Positions 31,702 through 44,571 of a stretch of 64,000 nucleotides of DNA are shown here, piece after piece; position 1 is the first letter of the stretch, and each line of letters begins with the position of its first letter. The notes beneath the pieces are model-generated. The model was not told the DNA's origin. It did not search any database and worked only from the letters and a program-made list of their open reading frames with translations. Position numbers and translations under genes: made by a program. Where the stretch lies: positions 11,102,209 to 11,166,208 of the forward strand of contig CM057003.1 in the NCBI GenBank assembly GCA_029891345.1, written 5' to 3'. Source of the stretch: Dryococelus australis (taxonomy: Eukaryota; Arthropoda; Insecta; Phasmatodea; Phasmatidae).

Positions 31702-31820
31702 ATCTCCAGTTTCCCCCGCCCTTGCATTCCAGCACTGCTCCTTATTTAGTACCTCGCTTCACTCTCATTTGGCTCTCAAGATATCGATGTTAAGAGCCGC
31801 CCAAACCTACCCAATCCACT
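31702..31820 (+). mobile_element. tRNA-derived SINE, copy 7, 3' part
   Basis: ATCTCCAGTTTCCCCCGCCC, CAGCACTGCTCC and the tail GCTCTCAAG...GTTAAGAGCC, in the same orientation as 31139-31264. Confidence 0.85.
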
Positions 31821-32697
31821 AATGCTAGATTTGGGCTGCATCGCTTCGATTGCAGAAACTCGCTGCTAGCTGGCTTGGTTAAACTTCTGTGCGTGACGCC
31901 ATGTTCAGCCAGGTTGTCAAAGTGAGTTTTGGCCACGCCCTCACAATACCATGCACAAAACTAGAACCTAAGACGAAGAAAGTGATGGAATGCACTGGAT
32001 GGAGAAAGAGAAGATATTCGAAGAAACCTTTTTTTCTCAGATCTACTTGACCAATAATGTCACTCTTCAGTACATTATAAACAATGTAGAGGGCATGTTG
32101 AACAGGAAGTAGATTATCGATTTGTGTTGAACACAGCGAGGAAAACGGGCCTTCTGTGAAACAAACCGGCTTCATGAGGTGGAAGTTATTTGCAGATGAG
32201 ATGAAAGTGAACTAATATATCAACAACTCACATAGGTTTTACTTGTTTTTAAACTGGCCCCGAGACTTAATCAAGCATTTCTGTATATACGAACTTGCAA
32301 TAACCAAATATTAATTTGCTACATCGCCTAACATTACTGACATGTGTTAGACAAAAGTGACCTAGAAACTCATAATTAAATAACAAATTTTATTAAAGAA
32401 AAAAAAAGTTTGCAAACCATGAAGTAATTTGATTTTTACACGCTATTCAAGAGCCAGTAAACTTCACGTCACATTACTCCAGCAAACTTAAACTTTACAG
32501 AGATTTAGCATAACCTGCCCAGAAAGCAAAAACGCGGAAAGTGATTTAAAAAATCTTCCTTATTGAACTGAGTATAACGAAAAATTTTTTCAAAGCGATT
32601 ATTTTTATAACAGTTAGTATTTTCCTCCTCAATTATTCCTTGCAGTTACGTAAATAGCGTAATATAATTTATTCGATATGCTTTAGAACTCGTTTTC
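31821..32697. other. Anonymous DNA
   Basis: The minus-strand open frame 31879-32175 (98 codons, ATG) is hydrophobic but matches nothing I know. Otherwise AT-rich. Confidence 0.4.
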
Positions 32698-32717
32698 GGG
32701 GGGGGGGGGGGGGGGGG
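32698..32717. repeat. G20 homopolymer
   Basis: Twenty consecutive G, the longest of several G runs in the window. Confidence 0.95.
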
Positions 32718-35700
32718 AAGTCGTCGATATTTTCCGCTGACTCTGTAAGTGCGACTGAAAAAGTTTTGAAACGGCTTTAAAAAGGACATTAAAAGGGGAA
32801 TATTTGAATGTAAACCAAGCAAACCAAGTTCCGTAGCGTTGCAGTCACAATTTAGAAGGAGACAACCAGAAAAGTAGCGGTGATACGTGACCATGGTATG
32901 CAGACGTTACCCAAGAAAGAGCCAGTCGATAAACGTGTTCCGCCGCACCTGTCAGCGTGTACGGGTAAGTGAAAACACGTTGTTCCTGCACTCGCGTTTG
33001 TAAGATCCTCACGTCGCGCAACAGTTTTGACGCTTACAGCCAGAAACTGGTATTGCGTGATGCCGCAGCTGGTACGTTCCGAGACACTGCGTGGTATGCA
33101 GATTCTGAGGAGTCGTGGTTCTCTACGGCGTACGAGAAATATTGTCTTGTAAGTAGCTTTATAAGAAGCCGTCGGTAAAAATGATAAGGTTTAATGGCCT
33201 GTGTGTGTATATACAGTGAATTTTCGCAGAAACGTTCGGGCACACACTACTTAGCAATAGAAAATGAACTGCTTTTCTTTCCCCACTGGCTGTAGTCTAT
33301 ATGATAAACTGGGGCACTCAAAATTTTGAAGTTTCGGCAGTAGAAGAATGTGATTTTCATGTGAATATATAAAATTTCCACGAAAAAAAAAATTATGTTA
33401 AGAATAAACATTCCGCAGCGTTCTAATATAATGTGCAATCATCCAAAATTATCTGACAGACAACCTTCACACCGGTCCGTCGTAGCAGTTGTAGACCTAA
33501 TTTCACTCAGTAATTTCCACTGTCAGATTTTTAGCCTTCACTGAAGACTAACCGTACTACAGCGTGTAGCTATTACAAATACACAATTTAATTACAACAC
33601 AGAGTGGCGAATTACATTTATCGCTTGTATTATAATTTGTTACTGCCAAAACGAAATTTATGAAAAATGATTTAGCTGATGTCAGTACATTTTTTCCTTT
33701 AAGGCAGACTTATCCTACCAGAAAACAGTTAAGGCGCCAGTCTACCTGGCGCTTGAAGTGCGTTGCAGAGTGTTCGAAATACACGTTTTTTTCTACGAAA
33801 TTATTAAACGTTCGTCCAGTGTACTGACCTACGAAAAGAACACACATTTCAGACGAGGGCTGTTGAGTGTTTTCATGACCTCGCGTTAATTAGAAACACC
33901 ATTTCAGAGCACGCCAAAATGGCTAAAAACGGCTTTTTCAAATAGCTGTATCTGAAAATGTACGTGTCAGAGCCATACAAAAATAAACAAGGGGCATGCA
34001 TTGAACCTTCCTACATACTTTCCACCAGTATAATTATAGGGTCGATGCTGAAAGTCCCATAGGTACACGCAGCACGACGAGAACACTGCACGCCAGTTCA
34101 GAGCCTTGCGCTTAGGGGCGATGGGGGACTTGATGCGCGTGGCAGTGTCGCCTTTAACGCTCCCTCGCCTCTCGACTTCAAACGCGGAAAAAAAAGCTCT
34201 AGGTAAACGGGAGTCTTAACATTACATTTTATGTCTCAAAATACTTTTGGGAAAAACTGCTGTCGCTTTCTCTCTAAAATGCTACAATACACAGTTATAG
34301 TGTTGCTGGAATAATGGTGGTCGCTGTAGTTAATAAAAGCACAGCGAGATGAACTGTGGTCATGTTAATGAAACAGAACGGTATTCGCCTTTAGAATAGA
34401 GCGTATAAGTTATGACAGTGATAGTATTTTCAGCCTGTAATCAACTGTGCCAGCACCGTTTATGGAGATTTTAATGTCAATAAAACAGGGAAATAAATGC
34501 AGAACTTACGTGAAAGGACTAACGAAACTATACAACATCCATGTGACATGACATATAGTAAATGAGTAGGAAAATGGGACAGAGAAGTATAAGTAATAAA
34601 TTGTTAGGTGTAGTTGGAATACTATCAGATATCGGGAACGCATGCAACGCCACTCTAATGGCCCTTACGGGTACTTAAATTAAGTATGAGATCTGCCTAC
34701 GTGGAACTGTTTTTCTCTTTGCGTTTTTGAGTATGACAATCTCGTGAATATTAAAAGAGGAAATCAGACATATAAAAATGCAATCGCCTCTGAGCGGAAA
34801 GTACTGAGCTAACTTGAAACACACTGCAACCGCAAAGCAGTCTATGAAGTCAAGCAGCGTTTTGTCTCTCCCGCCCCCTCTCTACTAGTCTTTCCAACTC
34901 TATTAAACTAAGGACATGTTTCCCAAACACACTGTCTCCTGTAGCATTCTATTTAATTTCATTAGATTTAATGCATGCAATAAGTGTTTTTACGTCTCTC
35001 TTTACGGTTTTTCCCTTGCTCTTCATAGTTAAGACAAGCTCTTAAGTACACTTAGGGAGGTAGTCATGGCCCCAAAGTGCAGGCCATGGTTATCCAATCC
35101 CTCTTTGCCATGCATGTCTCCTTGCATGATATTCCAAGTAGGCGTAAGGGATTAGCTCTGAGACGCAATAAAATCCCGCCCTACCTTCGGGCCTTAACTT
35201 CACGTAACACTTGGAATGAGGTAGTTGAGAAAAAAAAAAGAGCGTTTTGTGTAAAAACGTGCACATTGTTACTATAGAATGTACGTTCCTAAAGATCACC
35301 ATGTTATACTTTCGAAGATGAAAATAGAAACTGAATCAAAGTGGCAGACATGAAAACTTCCGAGCGATTTTCTGGAGCAGTCGCATTTCAAGACTGCATG
35401 CCATTTTCATAGACGAAAATATTTACGTAATGTTTGATATGGTAAGCAGGTGGACATCTAAAGAGCAAAGTCTAATTTGTGTGCATTCACAAAGTATTAG
35501 TGTTAACTCTAGCCAGCTAGGCCTACGATTTGCTGGGCAACGGTAGGCAGTGTAACTGTCAAGAAAGAATATGATGAACTGAAAAATATTTTTAAAAAAT
35601 TGTCCTTTTCGTTACAATTTTAATACAATAATAGTGTATTCTAAACAAGGACCAGAACGCCCATTTTATAAGGAGAACTGTCAAGAGCAGAGCTGGGTAT

Positions 35701-35984
35701 ATATTGCTTAAAACTTCAAGAATTCAAAGCAAGTGCAATTAAAATTTTCTCTTTCGTAGTTTCATTTCCCCTAAGACAACATATATCATCTAGAGCGCTC
35801 CGCTATGGGTACAGCTGGAAAAAAAGCCACCGAGTTCAATATTTTCCAGCAGTCCTTTGTTAATTTCGGGAAGTTTGTTTTTGTTCATTTGCCGCCACTT
35901 ATAAATTGCTACCTCGTTCGCTGTACGTCACTGCCTTCTCCTCACATACATGCAGATGATTGGGATTGGCGCCAGTGTTTCTCA
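32718..35984. other. Long anonymous stretch
   Basis: About 3.3 kb without a recognised gene or repeat family. GC-richer spots at 32930-33130 and 34060-34190 contain only short frames without domains (for example 32969-33178 plus). Confidence 0.45.
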
Positions 35985-36255
35985 AGTTCACATCTCACCA
36001 TGGCGCGACACACAATATAAGGTCACACAAGAAAACGTGCACCAAAGTCACACATAGTTCACATCTCACCATGGCGTGACACACAAATAGGTACAAGAAC
36101 GGCACCAAGCACACATAGTTAATCTCACATGGCGTGCCACATATAGGTTACACAAGAAAACGTGCACCAAAGTCACACATAGTTCACATCTCACCATGGC
36201 GCGACACACAATATAAGGTTACACAAGAAAACGTGCACCAAAGTCACACATAGTT
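35985..36255 (+). repeat. Minisatellite, four units of about 61-71 bp
   Basis: Units begin AGTTCACATCTCACCATGGC at 35985, 36056, 36117 (degenerate) and 36181, each including GACACACA and (in three) GAAAACGTGCACCAAAGTCA. Spacings are 71, 61, 64 and 71 bases. Confidence 0.9.
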
Positions 36256-37020
36256 CTAATCTAACTGGTATTTAAACGAATTAACAAATTTTCCAGATCT
36301 CTAACACCGAGTTGGACTTATGAGTCTAGCAAGTTTGTAATATACTGTGGCCATATTTTTCCTTAACTAATGTCTATATCATTCAGATTGACTCTGGGAA
36401 AACGTGGAGGAAAAAGTTAATTCTACAAAAATGCTGAAGAAATTAATGTCAATCTAGCTTTGAAAGTTTCTTGTAACTGATTTTAAAATGCTTGTTATTC
36501 AGTTCAACCTTAGATCAAGTTAATAAATTAAATTTGAGTCTACGGCAAGGGGCTAGACTCAACAACATATTTTCGTTCGATCACACTTTAACACACGCTG
36601 GAAGATTGTTAAGCAATAAAACACGATTAGTCCAACACAATCATGGATTATGTGTACGTGACTCTAAAATGAAAATATGATTCCCATAAAGAAATTTGTC
36701 AACGGCCAATTGTAGAGATGACACTAAAATTGACTGAAAAAAAAAAAAAAAAGTATTTTTGGAGGGGGGGCTAGGAATAAGATTTTCCGTTTGTAGAAAT
36801 ATTTCGCGATGCTAGAGATGGCATATAAATGTAATAATATTTTACTATTAACAAACACTACGACTGCAATCAGGTTTGAGATTTGACCGTCTAACTTTTA
36901 GTTCCCAGAGGAATGTGTAATATTTACAATACTATAATTTCTCGTTAGTTTTATCTTTCCATACCATGAAACCCATTTGAGATCTGTTAGAAGCAATATA
37001 TGAAATGATGTATGGCATAA
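36256..37020. other. Anonymous AT-rich DNA
   Basis: Contains an A-run at about 36739-36754 and a G7 run. No gene. Confidence 0.5.
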
Positions 37021-37027
37021 AAAATTC

Positions 37028-37277
37028 GAATTAGTGATATCAATCAGTGAAATAACATTTACTGAAAGCTAGTTGATAAGCTACTGCTGAACGACGAATA
37101 AAGCAAATTAATTGAGGACAAATGATTTATAGCAATGGAATTCAAGAAATTCACAGGGATTCACAAATAAATGAGTGAAATTCAGCCACTATATTAATAA
37201 TATATCTGGCTCTGATTACCAGTTGATCAATTTTCACTGATTTGGCACAATTCTCAGTGTTTCAAGTTTAGAGTGTG
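37028..37277. mobile_element. Family B short derivative, copy 5
   Basis: Right end CAAGTTTAGAGTGTG. Iterons ATCAGTGAAATAAC and TTTTCACTGAT. Aligns in inverse orientation with 56088-56348 over nearly its full length. It lacks the tRNA-like core and has AATCAGTG-type ends only. Confidence 0.75.
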
Positions 37278-37992
37278 ATAGGGTGTCAAAAGTAGAAAAA
37301 ACTGATGTACCGCAGAAGGGCATAAACAACATTGGATGACTTGAACGCTCGTTACAGAAGAGAATCACGTCACAGGAACATATCTGCAATGTCGGGGAGG
37401 TACTCGTACTACACACTACGCGAGGTATACAGGGTTGAAAGGTCAGGAAATTGCAACTCCGCACACGAGGAGTAGTAGTTAACACACACACACACACGCA
37501 CAGGCACACCGAGTTTCCCACCGAGAAACATTCACCCCGCAGTCTCTTCTGAACATAGCCAACTACACGCAGGATTGACCACAGAATAGCCACGTATGCA
37601 GAAGAAAATGTTCTACACGTAATTTGTCTCGGAAGCCTCGTCTACAGCCGACTTGACGCTGGACGTCATCATGTGGTAACTGACATGTATGCTGTCGACG
37701 TTAACAAATATAAAAACAAAATGACAGTAGGTTTATATAGACAAATATAAGAAAAATGTTAGTTATTTTTAAAAACTATATTTGTAGAAACTGAATTCCA
37801 CTGACTTCATAGCTACGCTAAATTATTTTTAAATAATTTGTGCGTTATGTTTTAATTAATTTCGTATAACATAACAGAATAAAAATATACGTCGGTGGGC
37901 TCATCTATTACCGAACGTCTGTATCATTTGTTTCCGCCTGTATGTGACGTCCTTGAATTTTGATTGGCTGGCGTTAAACGTTAAACGAAAGA
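37278..37992. other. Unassigned DNA with a (CA)n tract
   Basis: Short ACACACAC run at 37482-37497. Otherwise nothing recognised. Confidence 0.5.
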
Positions 37993-37999
37993 ACTTGAA

Positions 38000-38262
38000 T
38001 GTAGTGGAGATATTTGGGTGGCTCTTTAACATCGAGGTCTTTAGAGCTGATGAAGGCGAAGCGAGATGTGTATAGAGCAGCGCCGGAATGAAAAAAAAAC
38101 GGGGAAAAGAAAGGTCCCCGAGAAAACCCGCTGACCAACGGCATCGCATGGACACGATTCCCACAGGCGAAAATCCGGGAGTGACCCTGCTAGGGACCGA
38201 ACTTGGTTCGCCCAGATGGGAGACGAGGATTCTAACCAATCCATCACCGCGACCCCGCAGAG
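38000..38262 (-). mobile_element. tRNA-derived SINE, copy 8
   Basis: Near full-length minus-strand copy with box B region CGAACCAAGTTCGGTCC and full body and tail. The flanks share ACTTGAA (37993-37999 and 38263-38269), a likely target duplication. An A9 run interrupts the late body. Confidence 0.88.
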
Positions 38263-38269
38263 ACTTGAA

Positions 38270-39286
38270 GGTCGGTTAATGTCGATTGTAGACACGGTCG
38301 TTACTCTTTACGGATTCGCGATTTGTCGTAAAGCGTTACTGTATCTTCAACGCGATAGCAGCCAAACCTTGAATGTTATGGCACGAGATATGAAATCGGT
38401 CTTACTTGTCAAGAAGCACGCGGTTCGTCTATCAGCGACTACAGACTAAAATGCGAGATTAGAGAATCAATGAGTTTACGGAAGTTAAGTTATGTGGCGG
38501 TTCCTTTGAAGTGGGAGTATCAATTCGCTCACTGGCACAGCGAGACTGTGGAACGAACCTTGTATCTGACTGGATACTGAGTGCTGCAAAAGATTCCTTG
38601 TTGGCTATGCTGCCAGTAAAGCAGGCGAATTTTACCCAGGCGATTATTACCCCCTGAATGCCTGAGTGGCGGCCCGTGCCAAAGCTGCTTGGGGGTCCGC
38701 TGACAACCGCGACAACAGTATAACACTGTTTACAACCCTCGGCTGACCACAATACATTATGTTGACACTAATCCCCGAGAGTATTGCCATCGTCACTTTC
38801 TCGCCAGACAAGTGTCACTTGGCAGAATAAAAATTTTACTGTTCAAGCGTAGCCAGAAATTACGCACCGGGCAAGAGTCCTCAGCGCCAGCAGGGGAGTT
38901 AATCCCCAAAACAGTGATTCAAGGCACGCCGGTTGTTTTTTGTAAACGGAGACCATGAAGCGGTCACAGCTAAGATTGGAATTTCCCCGGAAATGATTTT
39001 CAAGTGTAGTAATTTAGTGTTCTGTGTTATTAGTAGAGTGGAATTGTACCACTTTCCGAGAAAAGAAAACTATTTTTCCAGAAAGCCCCTATTCTGAAAA
39101 CCCCTTTTCTTTCTGTACGGCACCCCACTATGCCGATATCTCGCCAATGGTATAATGATGCACTTAGTATGTTATTGTCCTGTCTCGATTGCGAGGGTGT
39201 CCGTCCTTTCCTACCTGGGGGCTAAATCCGCTGGGGGGGGGGGAAGCAAAATTCGTCTGTTACACATGTAGGCAAGTAAGTTATCA
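38270..39286. other. Anonymous DNA
   Basis: Small frames only. A G11 run lies at 39233-39243. Confidence 0.45.
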
Positions 39287-39360
39287 AGCGCTGATTGGCA
39301 AATGGCGGTCCGGCTAGCAACGCCATTTCGCTGGCGTGTGCTGCTGGAGTTCGCAGCACA
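39287..39360 (+). repeat. Dispersed repeat family E, module 3
   Basis: GCGCTGATTGGCAAATGGCG and GCCATTTCGCTGGCGTGTGC align with 6897-6950. Confidence 0.45.
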
Positions 39361-40800
39361 AGCCGATATTTCATATCTGTATCCTTCAGTATTCTGCGGC
39401 CAGACACTTGCCGAGAAAACAACGAATTTTTCACAGCAGCGTGTAACTCATCGCTTATACTGCTCACTCGAAAATGATCAACCAATCATTCAACGAATTG
39501 GTTCTCTTTAACATCAACAGGAACTACCACGATACCGACTTAAAACAATGTACGTAATAACAGATTATTTTGCTAAATAAAGTGGTCAACAGTCTCTCTT
39601 ACTGTGAGTTCTACTGCTTAAAATCTTATGGAGCCAAGAACTATTCAATATCTTCGCCGTTAAACGTGACAGTTGTTCTTTCATTACACTATATTGTCGA
39701 TTATTCGGAAACACTTTAATATTATCAAATAATTTCACGCCTACTAGCATTCCTAAATATTCTTTCTATAATCAACTTTAGTAATTGAAATATTTTAATC
39801 TATTTGTGGTCTTAGGGGCCTACCCGCGATTCAGAGACGTTCATGCAGTATAGCAACAGCCAAATTCTGAACAGCACATTCAAGCAAAGACACGTCTTCT
39901 TTGAAATTAGCAAAGCTAGTAAGAAAATTAAGCTCCCTCGTGGGCACGTTGATTTCTTAAAAACACCAGCCTTCGCGTAAATATTTTCGCAAATGTTAGG
40001 TGTCCCTGGCGATATGGCTTTATGCATCACAGCAGATGCAGTAGTTTTGCTGGTTTCTTACTGTATTCCCAGTCACAACTTTAACTGCCCATTATACATA
40101 CATATGACACGCGTGATTACGTGAAGGATGTTTGTTACTGGTTAGCTGTCACCAGCGGCGTGACGGACTGCCAAAAGGGGCGGGCGGCAGCATTGGGAGG
40201 TAGTTAACAAGGTATCAAGCTCATTATTTTACGTTACATAGATTAGTTAATATTTGTCTGCCAGGCTCATTTTCAATATGTGCTATCTTTCGGATACGCA
40301 AGTTTAGCTATTAAAATATGTTAACATACCATAGAACATCTGAAGTTCAGATAATTATAGCAGCTGTATAGACAATGATTTACTTTCGGTTTGCTTTTTT
40401 TAACTTCGGCAGTGAACCTAGAATGTTACAGCTCCGGCTGTGTAGTATCCGACATGTAAACGTGAAATAACGAATTACGAAATAACAGAAAGAGTTACAG
40501 TAATTCACTGCACATTTTTTCTGGCATTTTGGCCCGTAGTTGTGTAATAATACAGGCCTACAAGTAACAAAAGTTCGACATCAGAGAACCACTAATCGTA
40601 AAGCCTACTACAACTTATTGGTTGTTATAACGAAACAAATTCTTTGCCACCTACAGTACAGACCTGATGAATTTTTATTTTAATTTGCAGCCCCAGAAAC
40701 TGTAATTAATGTGGGAATGGAAAGGGAAAGGTTAAGCTAATTTCTCATTTTGCTGATGACTAACTATAATTCTTTTAAATGTATCCATACTTCGGGTTGG
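39361..40800. other. Anonymous DNA
   Basis: No recognised gene or repeat. Confidence 0.5.
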
Positions 40801-40807
40801 GCGGGTT

Positions 40808-40822
40808 GGGGGGGGGGGGGGG
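40808..40822. repeat. G15 homopolymer
   Basis: Fifteen G after a GGGCGGGTTGGG lead. Confidence 0.95.
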
Positions 40823-40949
40823 ATTAATGCTGTAACCTCCCACCACCCACCCCATAGCCCATCCCCACAGCTGCATCCTGCAGCGGTGAATCACGCCGTT
40901 GACGAGCGAAGCACTGAGAAAAAAGGAGACTTGTTCCGTGGCCTTTCTC

Positions 40950-41045
40950 TCCAGCTGCAGGTTTCTCCAGACCTCGCAGAGGTTCGAATAAGCGGCCCGA
41001 GAGGTGAAAGATCGTCACCTAGCCCACTGAGCGGCACAATTTCGT
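40950..41045 (-). repeat. Possible tRNA-like SINE fragment (third type)
   Basis: On the minus strand, GCCGCTCAGTGGGCTAGG and, about 35 bases on, TTATTCGAACCTC resemble boxes A and B of a tRNA-like head. No other copy in the window. Confidence 0.3.
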
Positions 41046-41165
41046 ATATTGTAGATTTTGCTGGGTGAAAGTTCCACCGCTTCGCTTTGCTGCGGCGTAG
41101 AAAGTGAGTGATTTCCAGCGTAGCACTGCGTCATACTGCACAACACCCATACCGCGTTCAAAATT

Positions 41166-41778
41166 AATACACACTGTACCGAAATTGTGACAATTGTAGT
41201 ATTCATACTGGGTATTAAAAATATTTAGCATAAATTTACTTATTTAAATGTAAAAAAAAAATAATATATTGCTAAGAAATTATTTTTAGTTAAAATCTAA
41301 GCATATTTTGCAAAAAAAAAAAACCCTTGATCATGTAGGGCAATCATAATAATTACTATGGTTTTATGTATTAAAATATCGATACTAACGTAAAAGTTAA
41401 TTTTTAATAACTTACTTTATAAAAATTCATCTCATTTATAAAAATTATAACATTTGTGGTTAAAACGGATGAGCAGAAAACAAATTATTAAATTGATTTT
41501 AACATTATCATTAATTTTTATTAAATACAACCAGAGTAATTATCATGATGGTTTTTCTTGATGAAGGTTTACATACGAAATGTTCTTTCTAAAGCATTTA
41601 AAATGGAAGTATGCTTAAATGTTAATTAGATTCATTTTTGGGATAGATTTTTTACATATTTAAAGACGAAATTTTAACAAAATGTTTTATAGTGTTACAA
41701 AATGTATAGATTATTCTGTCATATGCAACATAAAAAATGTGTTTCTGACATTTTGGTAGTGTGTGCGCTAACTTTTAA
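41166..41778 (+). mobile_element. AT-rich MITE family G, copy 1
   Basis: The start AATACACACTGTACCGAAAT and the end CATTTTGGTAGTGTGTGC are imperfect inverted repeats. The very AT-rich interior aligns in the same orientation with 57748-58321 (GCAACATAAAA, AGTGTTAC, TTGATGAAGG). Non-coding; superfamily unknown. Confidence 0.75.
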
Positions 41779-42727
41779 TTAGTTCTGCACATTATACTGT
41801 ATGTCGTAGTGCTACGTTAGAATTCACTCTCCTTCTACGTTTACGTCTACATAGCTTATGCTGGAAATGGGAACTGCGACTTTATAAATTCTGACCTTGC
41901 TGTGTCCTAAACCAAGGGCGTGGCAAGGTCAGAATTTACATAAGACCTAGCAAAACCATCAGAACACATCAAATGGCAAAAGCCATGCAAAAATCATTTT
42001 TCTGTACAGTGTAAGAGTAAGTGGATAGTTATAAACGGCTTATAACAGAAACAAAGAAATGTGGTAATATTCTTTATTTTGATAAAAAAATTTTGTTCAA
42101 TTCTTTCATATTTCTTACAGATGGAAAAAACTTTCATTTGTTATTATTCTTACATTACATTTTGAAAAGTGAGCATCATTTTCCTCACCCATATATAACA
42201 ATATTATTAAGATATTTACACACAAATACAGGTTGCCAAAATATAGAGTAAAATGCAACCAGATACTTCAGGTACCAAATACGTTAGCTGTTATTCAGCT
42301 AATATTTGCAAATTTTTCATACAGGTTATATTTATGCCCTTTTCTCGCCATTTAACGAGTAAAAACAAAAGGCCATCATAAAATATATTGGGCAAGTGAC
42401 CCCAAACTATCAGCATTACAAAATGGTGGCCTTATTTCTGTCGCACCTACATTTACTCTTCATATTATTTTAAAAAATCTAGTCCCTACACCAGGAACTA
42501 ACCATTTTGGTAACACATTCCTGGTCATCACTAAATGAGCCTGGTAACTTCACTGTTTACTGCATATCAACTCGCGATACCAAGTGGATGGGATAAACTG
42601 CTAAGCAATGCCAGCCTTAACTCCCACGAGTAAATGTGATTTTTGCAAAAGTCCTAAACTTCGTAAAGTTCTCTCTTAAAAATATTCGCCGATCATAAAT
42701 ACACAGAATCTCACATATCGCCTACTT
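41779..42727. other. Anonymous AT-rich DNA
   Basis: No recognised gene or repeat. Confidence 0.5.
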
Positions 42728-42880
42728 GGTTACAAAAGGCTAAGACCATAATTATTGCCTTTGGTTACAAATGGTTTCGGTTACAAGTGGTTACGAGTGG
42801 TTACAACCTTCTAACTTCTTGGTTACGACATGGTCACTATTCTCCTTATATGTTTACAAAACCACTGGTTACAGAAGGTA
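42728..42880. repeat. Cluster of GGTTAC motifs
   Basis: At least seven GGTTACRA-type words in about 150 bases, all in one orientation, irregularly spaced. Degenerate short repeat. Confidence 0.55.
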
Positions 42881-42919
42881 ACGATATCGGATTTTTGGCT
42901 AAAAGGCCAACATTTCGCC

Positions 42920-42943
42920 AAAAAAAAAAAAAAAAAAAAAAAA
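42920..42943. repeat. A24 homopolymer
   Basis: Uninterrupted A run. Could be a retroposed 3' tail, but no recognisable retrosequence precedes it. Confidence 0.9.
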
Positions 42944-44571
42944 TCCGGCCAGCATGGCCCTCGCCTAAAGCCAAAGTGACTAAGAGACCTGGTCGCATGA
43001 GTAGCCTACATGGTGTGTATCAAATAAGAATGCTACTTATCTCTGGTAGAAGCTTGCCCCCTCGAGGCCGCTGAACTGACCCCGATGGCAGCCTGCACAG
43101 GCATTAAATGCACAGGTCCGCCCTCCTGCGCTACCAATCAAATTAATTTCCCCTCAAAACCCGAATTTTCAAGAAATCGTCGGGGCTTTCAATTACTCCT
43201 GGGAGGGATCAAGCTTATCACAGCCAATAGTGGTTGACGTTACCAAATATGGTGACCGACGCAGCGGACACCAATTTCCCTTAGGAGGTCTCATGAATTG
43301 AAAATTTAAACACCAATAATATTAGAGCATTCCCTCAACTTCCGGCCTCTTGACCAAGTTGCCAGAAAGAACACGACCAAACGTCACTTGTTTGGGGCGG
43401 CCCACGCGCCATGGCAGGCTGTTCTTCGTGCTGGCCGTCGACGGTGCTGCGATCCGGTGACGAATCGCTGAAACAACAGTCCAATATACATTTCTCTGCC
43501 AGGTCTGGTTGCTGCCGCACGGGAAAATATGCACGGACATTAAAAGTTATTTTCTCGGCGCCCCAGGTTTTTTAGAGTCTTTTTTTAAGTGACGTGGAGC
43601 CGGCGAGAACATTACAGATGAGTTATATTAGAATTTCAAGTCACATCGGAGGTTTCTAAACCTCAAAATCAACGTGTGAAAATGTTTGTGAGTATCGGAC
43701 AGTACGCCGCACAAATTATCACTCAACCAAACACAGTGAGTATTTTTTTTTCGAATGGGTGAACGGCGACAAGGTCCGCCTGCTAGTTCATAACAATTTT
43801 AATTAGTCGAGGGCGTGTGCGACGTGGTCCACCCTATTAACTTTAAGGGTGTTTTTATTAGTTCTCAGTTGATAATTATTCATAAACGTGCAGTGACGTG
43901 GAGCTGCCCGTCACAATCTATCTTGGCAGAAGCAGGTGGCGTCATAATACTCTAACGCTGCATATTTAGTGACTTACACAGATATGCAATTGATATATCT
44001 AAAATACATTTTTCCTTTCTGTACTTGAAATTTTGCTCCCATACGTTTTTCTTCTTTCTAACTGGTTTAGTTGTTAATTTACATGTGTGCGAACCTTATG
44101 TAGTAATTAACATTTAAATTTAAGCATCCAATCTATCACCATTTATTATGTTTATCATAGAGATTTTTTTTTTTTTTTCCTGCGCCAGACGTGGTTGCAC
44201 TTGTTTGAGCCGGAGTGTGGTGGTTTACTGGGGTGAGGGTAAACAACTGTTTGCGTATCTCCGGCTGTGTATTATCCAACCTGAAAACGTTGTATGCCTT
44301 ATAAAAGGTTTTTTTTTTTTTTTTTTTTTTTTAACACAGTGCGATACCAGAAAGCCAACGTTCCTAGAGTACTATCCAAACGAGATGAGAACGCGCAGAG
44401 GCACAGAACATACTGTTCGAGTCCAATCCTCTGAAAGCGGGGAGTGGGTAGTTCAGTCGTAGTGGGTCTTCACTCGAGGATGAACGCTTGATTGGCCCCT
44501 GCAAAATGTATATAGACTAGAGCAAAAACATTGGCCATTAGTGCAAGCGGAGTAACCACAGAAAAATATTG
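42944..44571. other. Anonymous DNA
   Basis: T runs at 44167-44178 and 44310-44332. No gene recognised. Confidence 0.5.

Noticed and set aside
31879..32175. 98-codon minus-strand hydrophobic frame as a membrane protein gene
   Set aside because: ATG start but no recognisable family, no supporting context, and the length is within chance expectation.
42920..42943. Processed pseudogene tail
   Set aside because: The A24 run is not preceded by recognisable mRNA-like sequence and no flanking duplication was seen.
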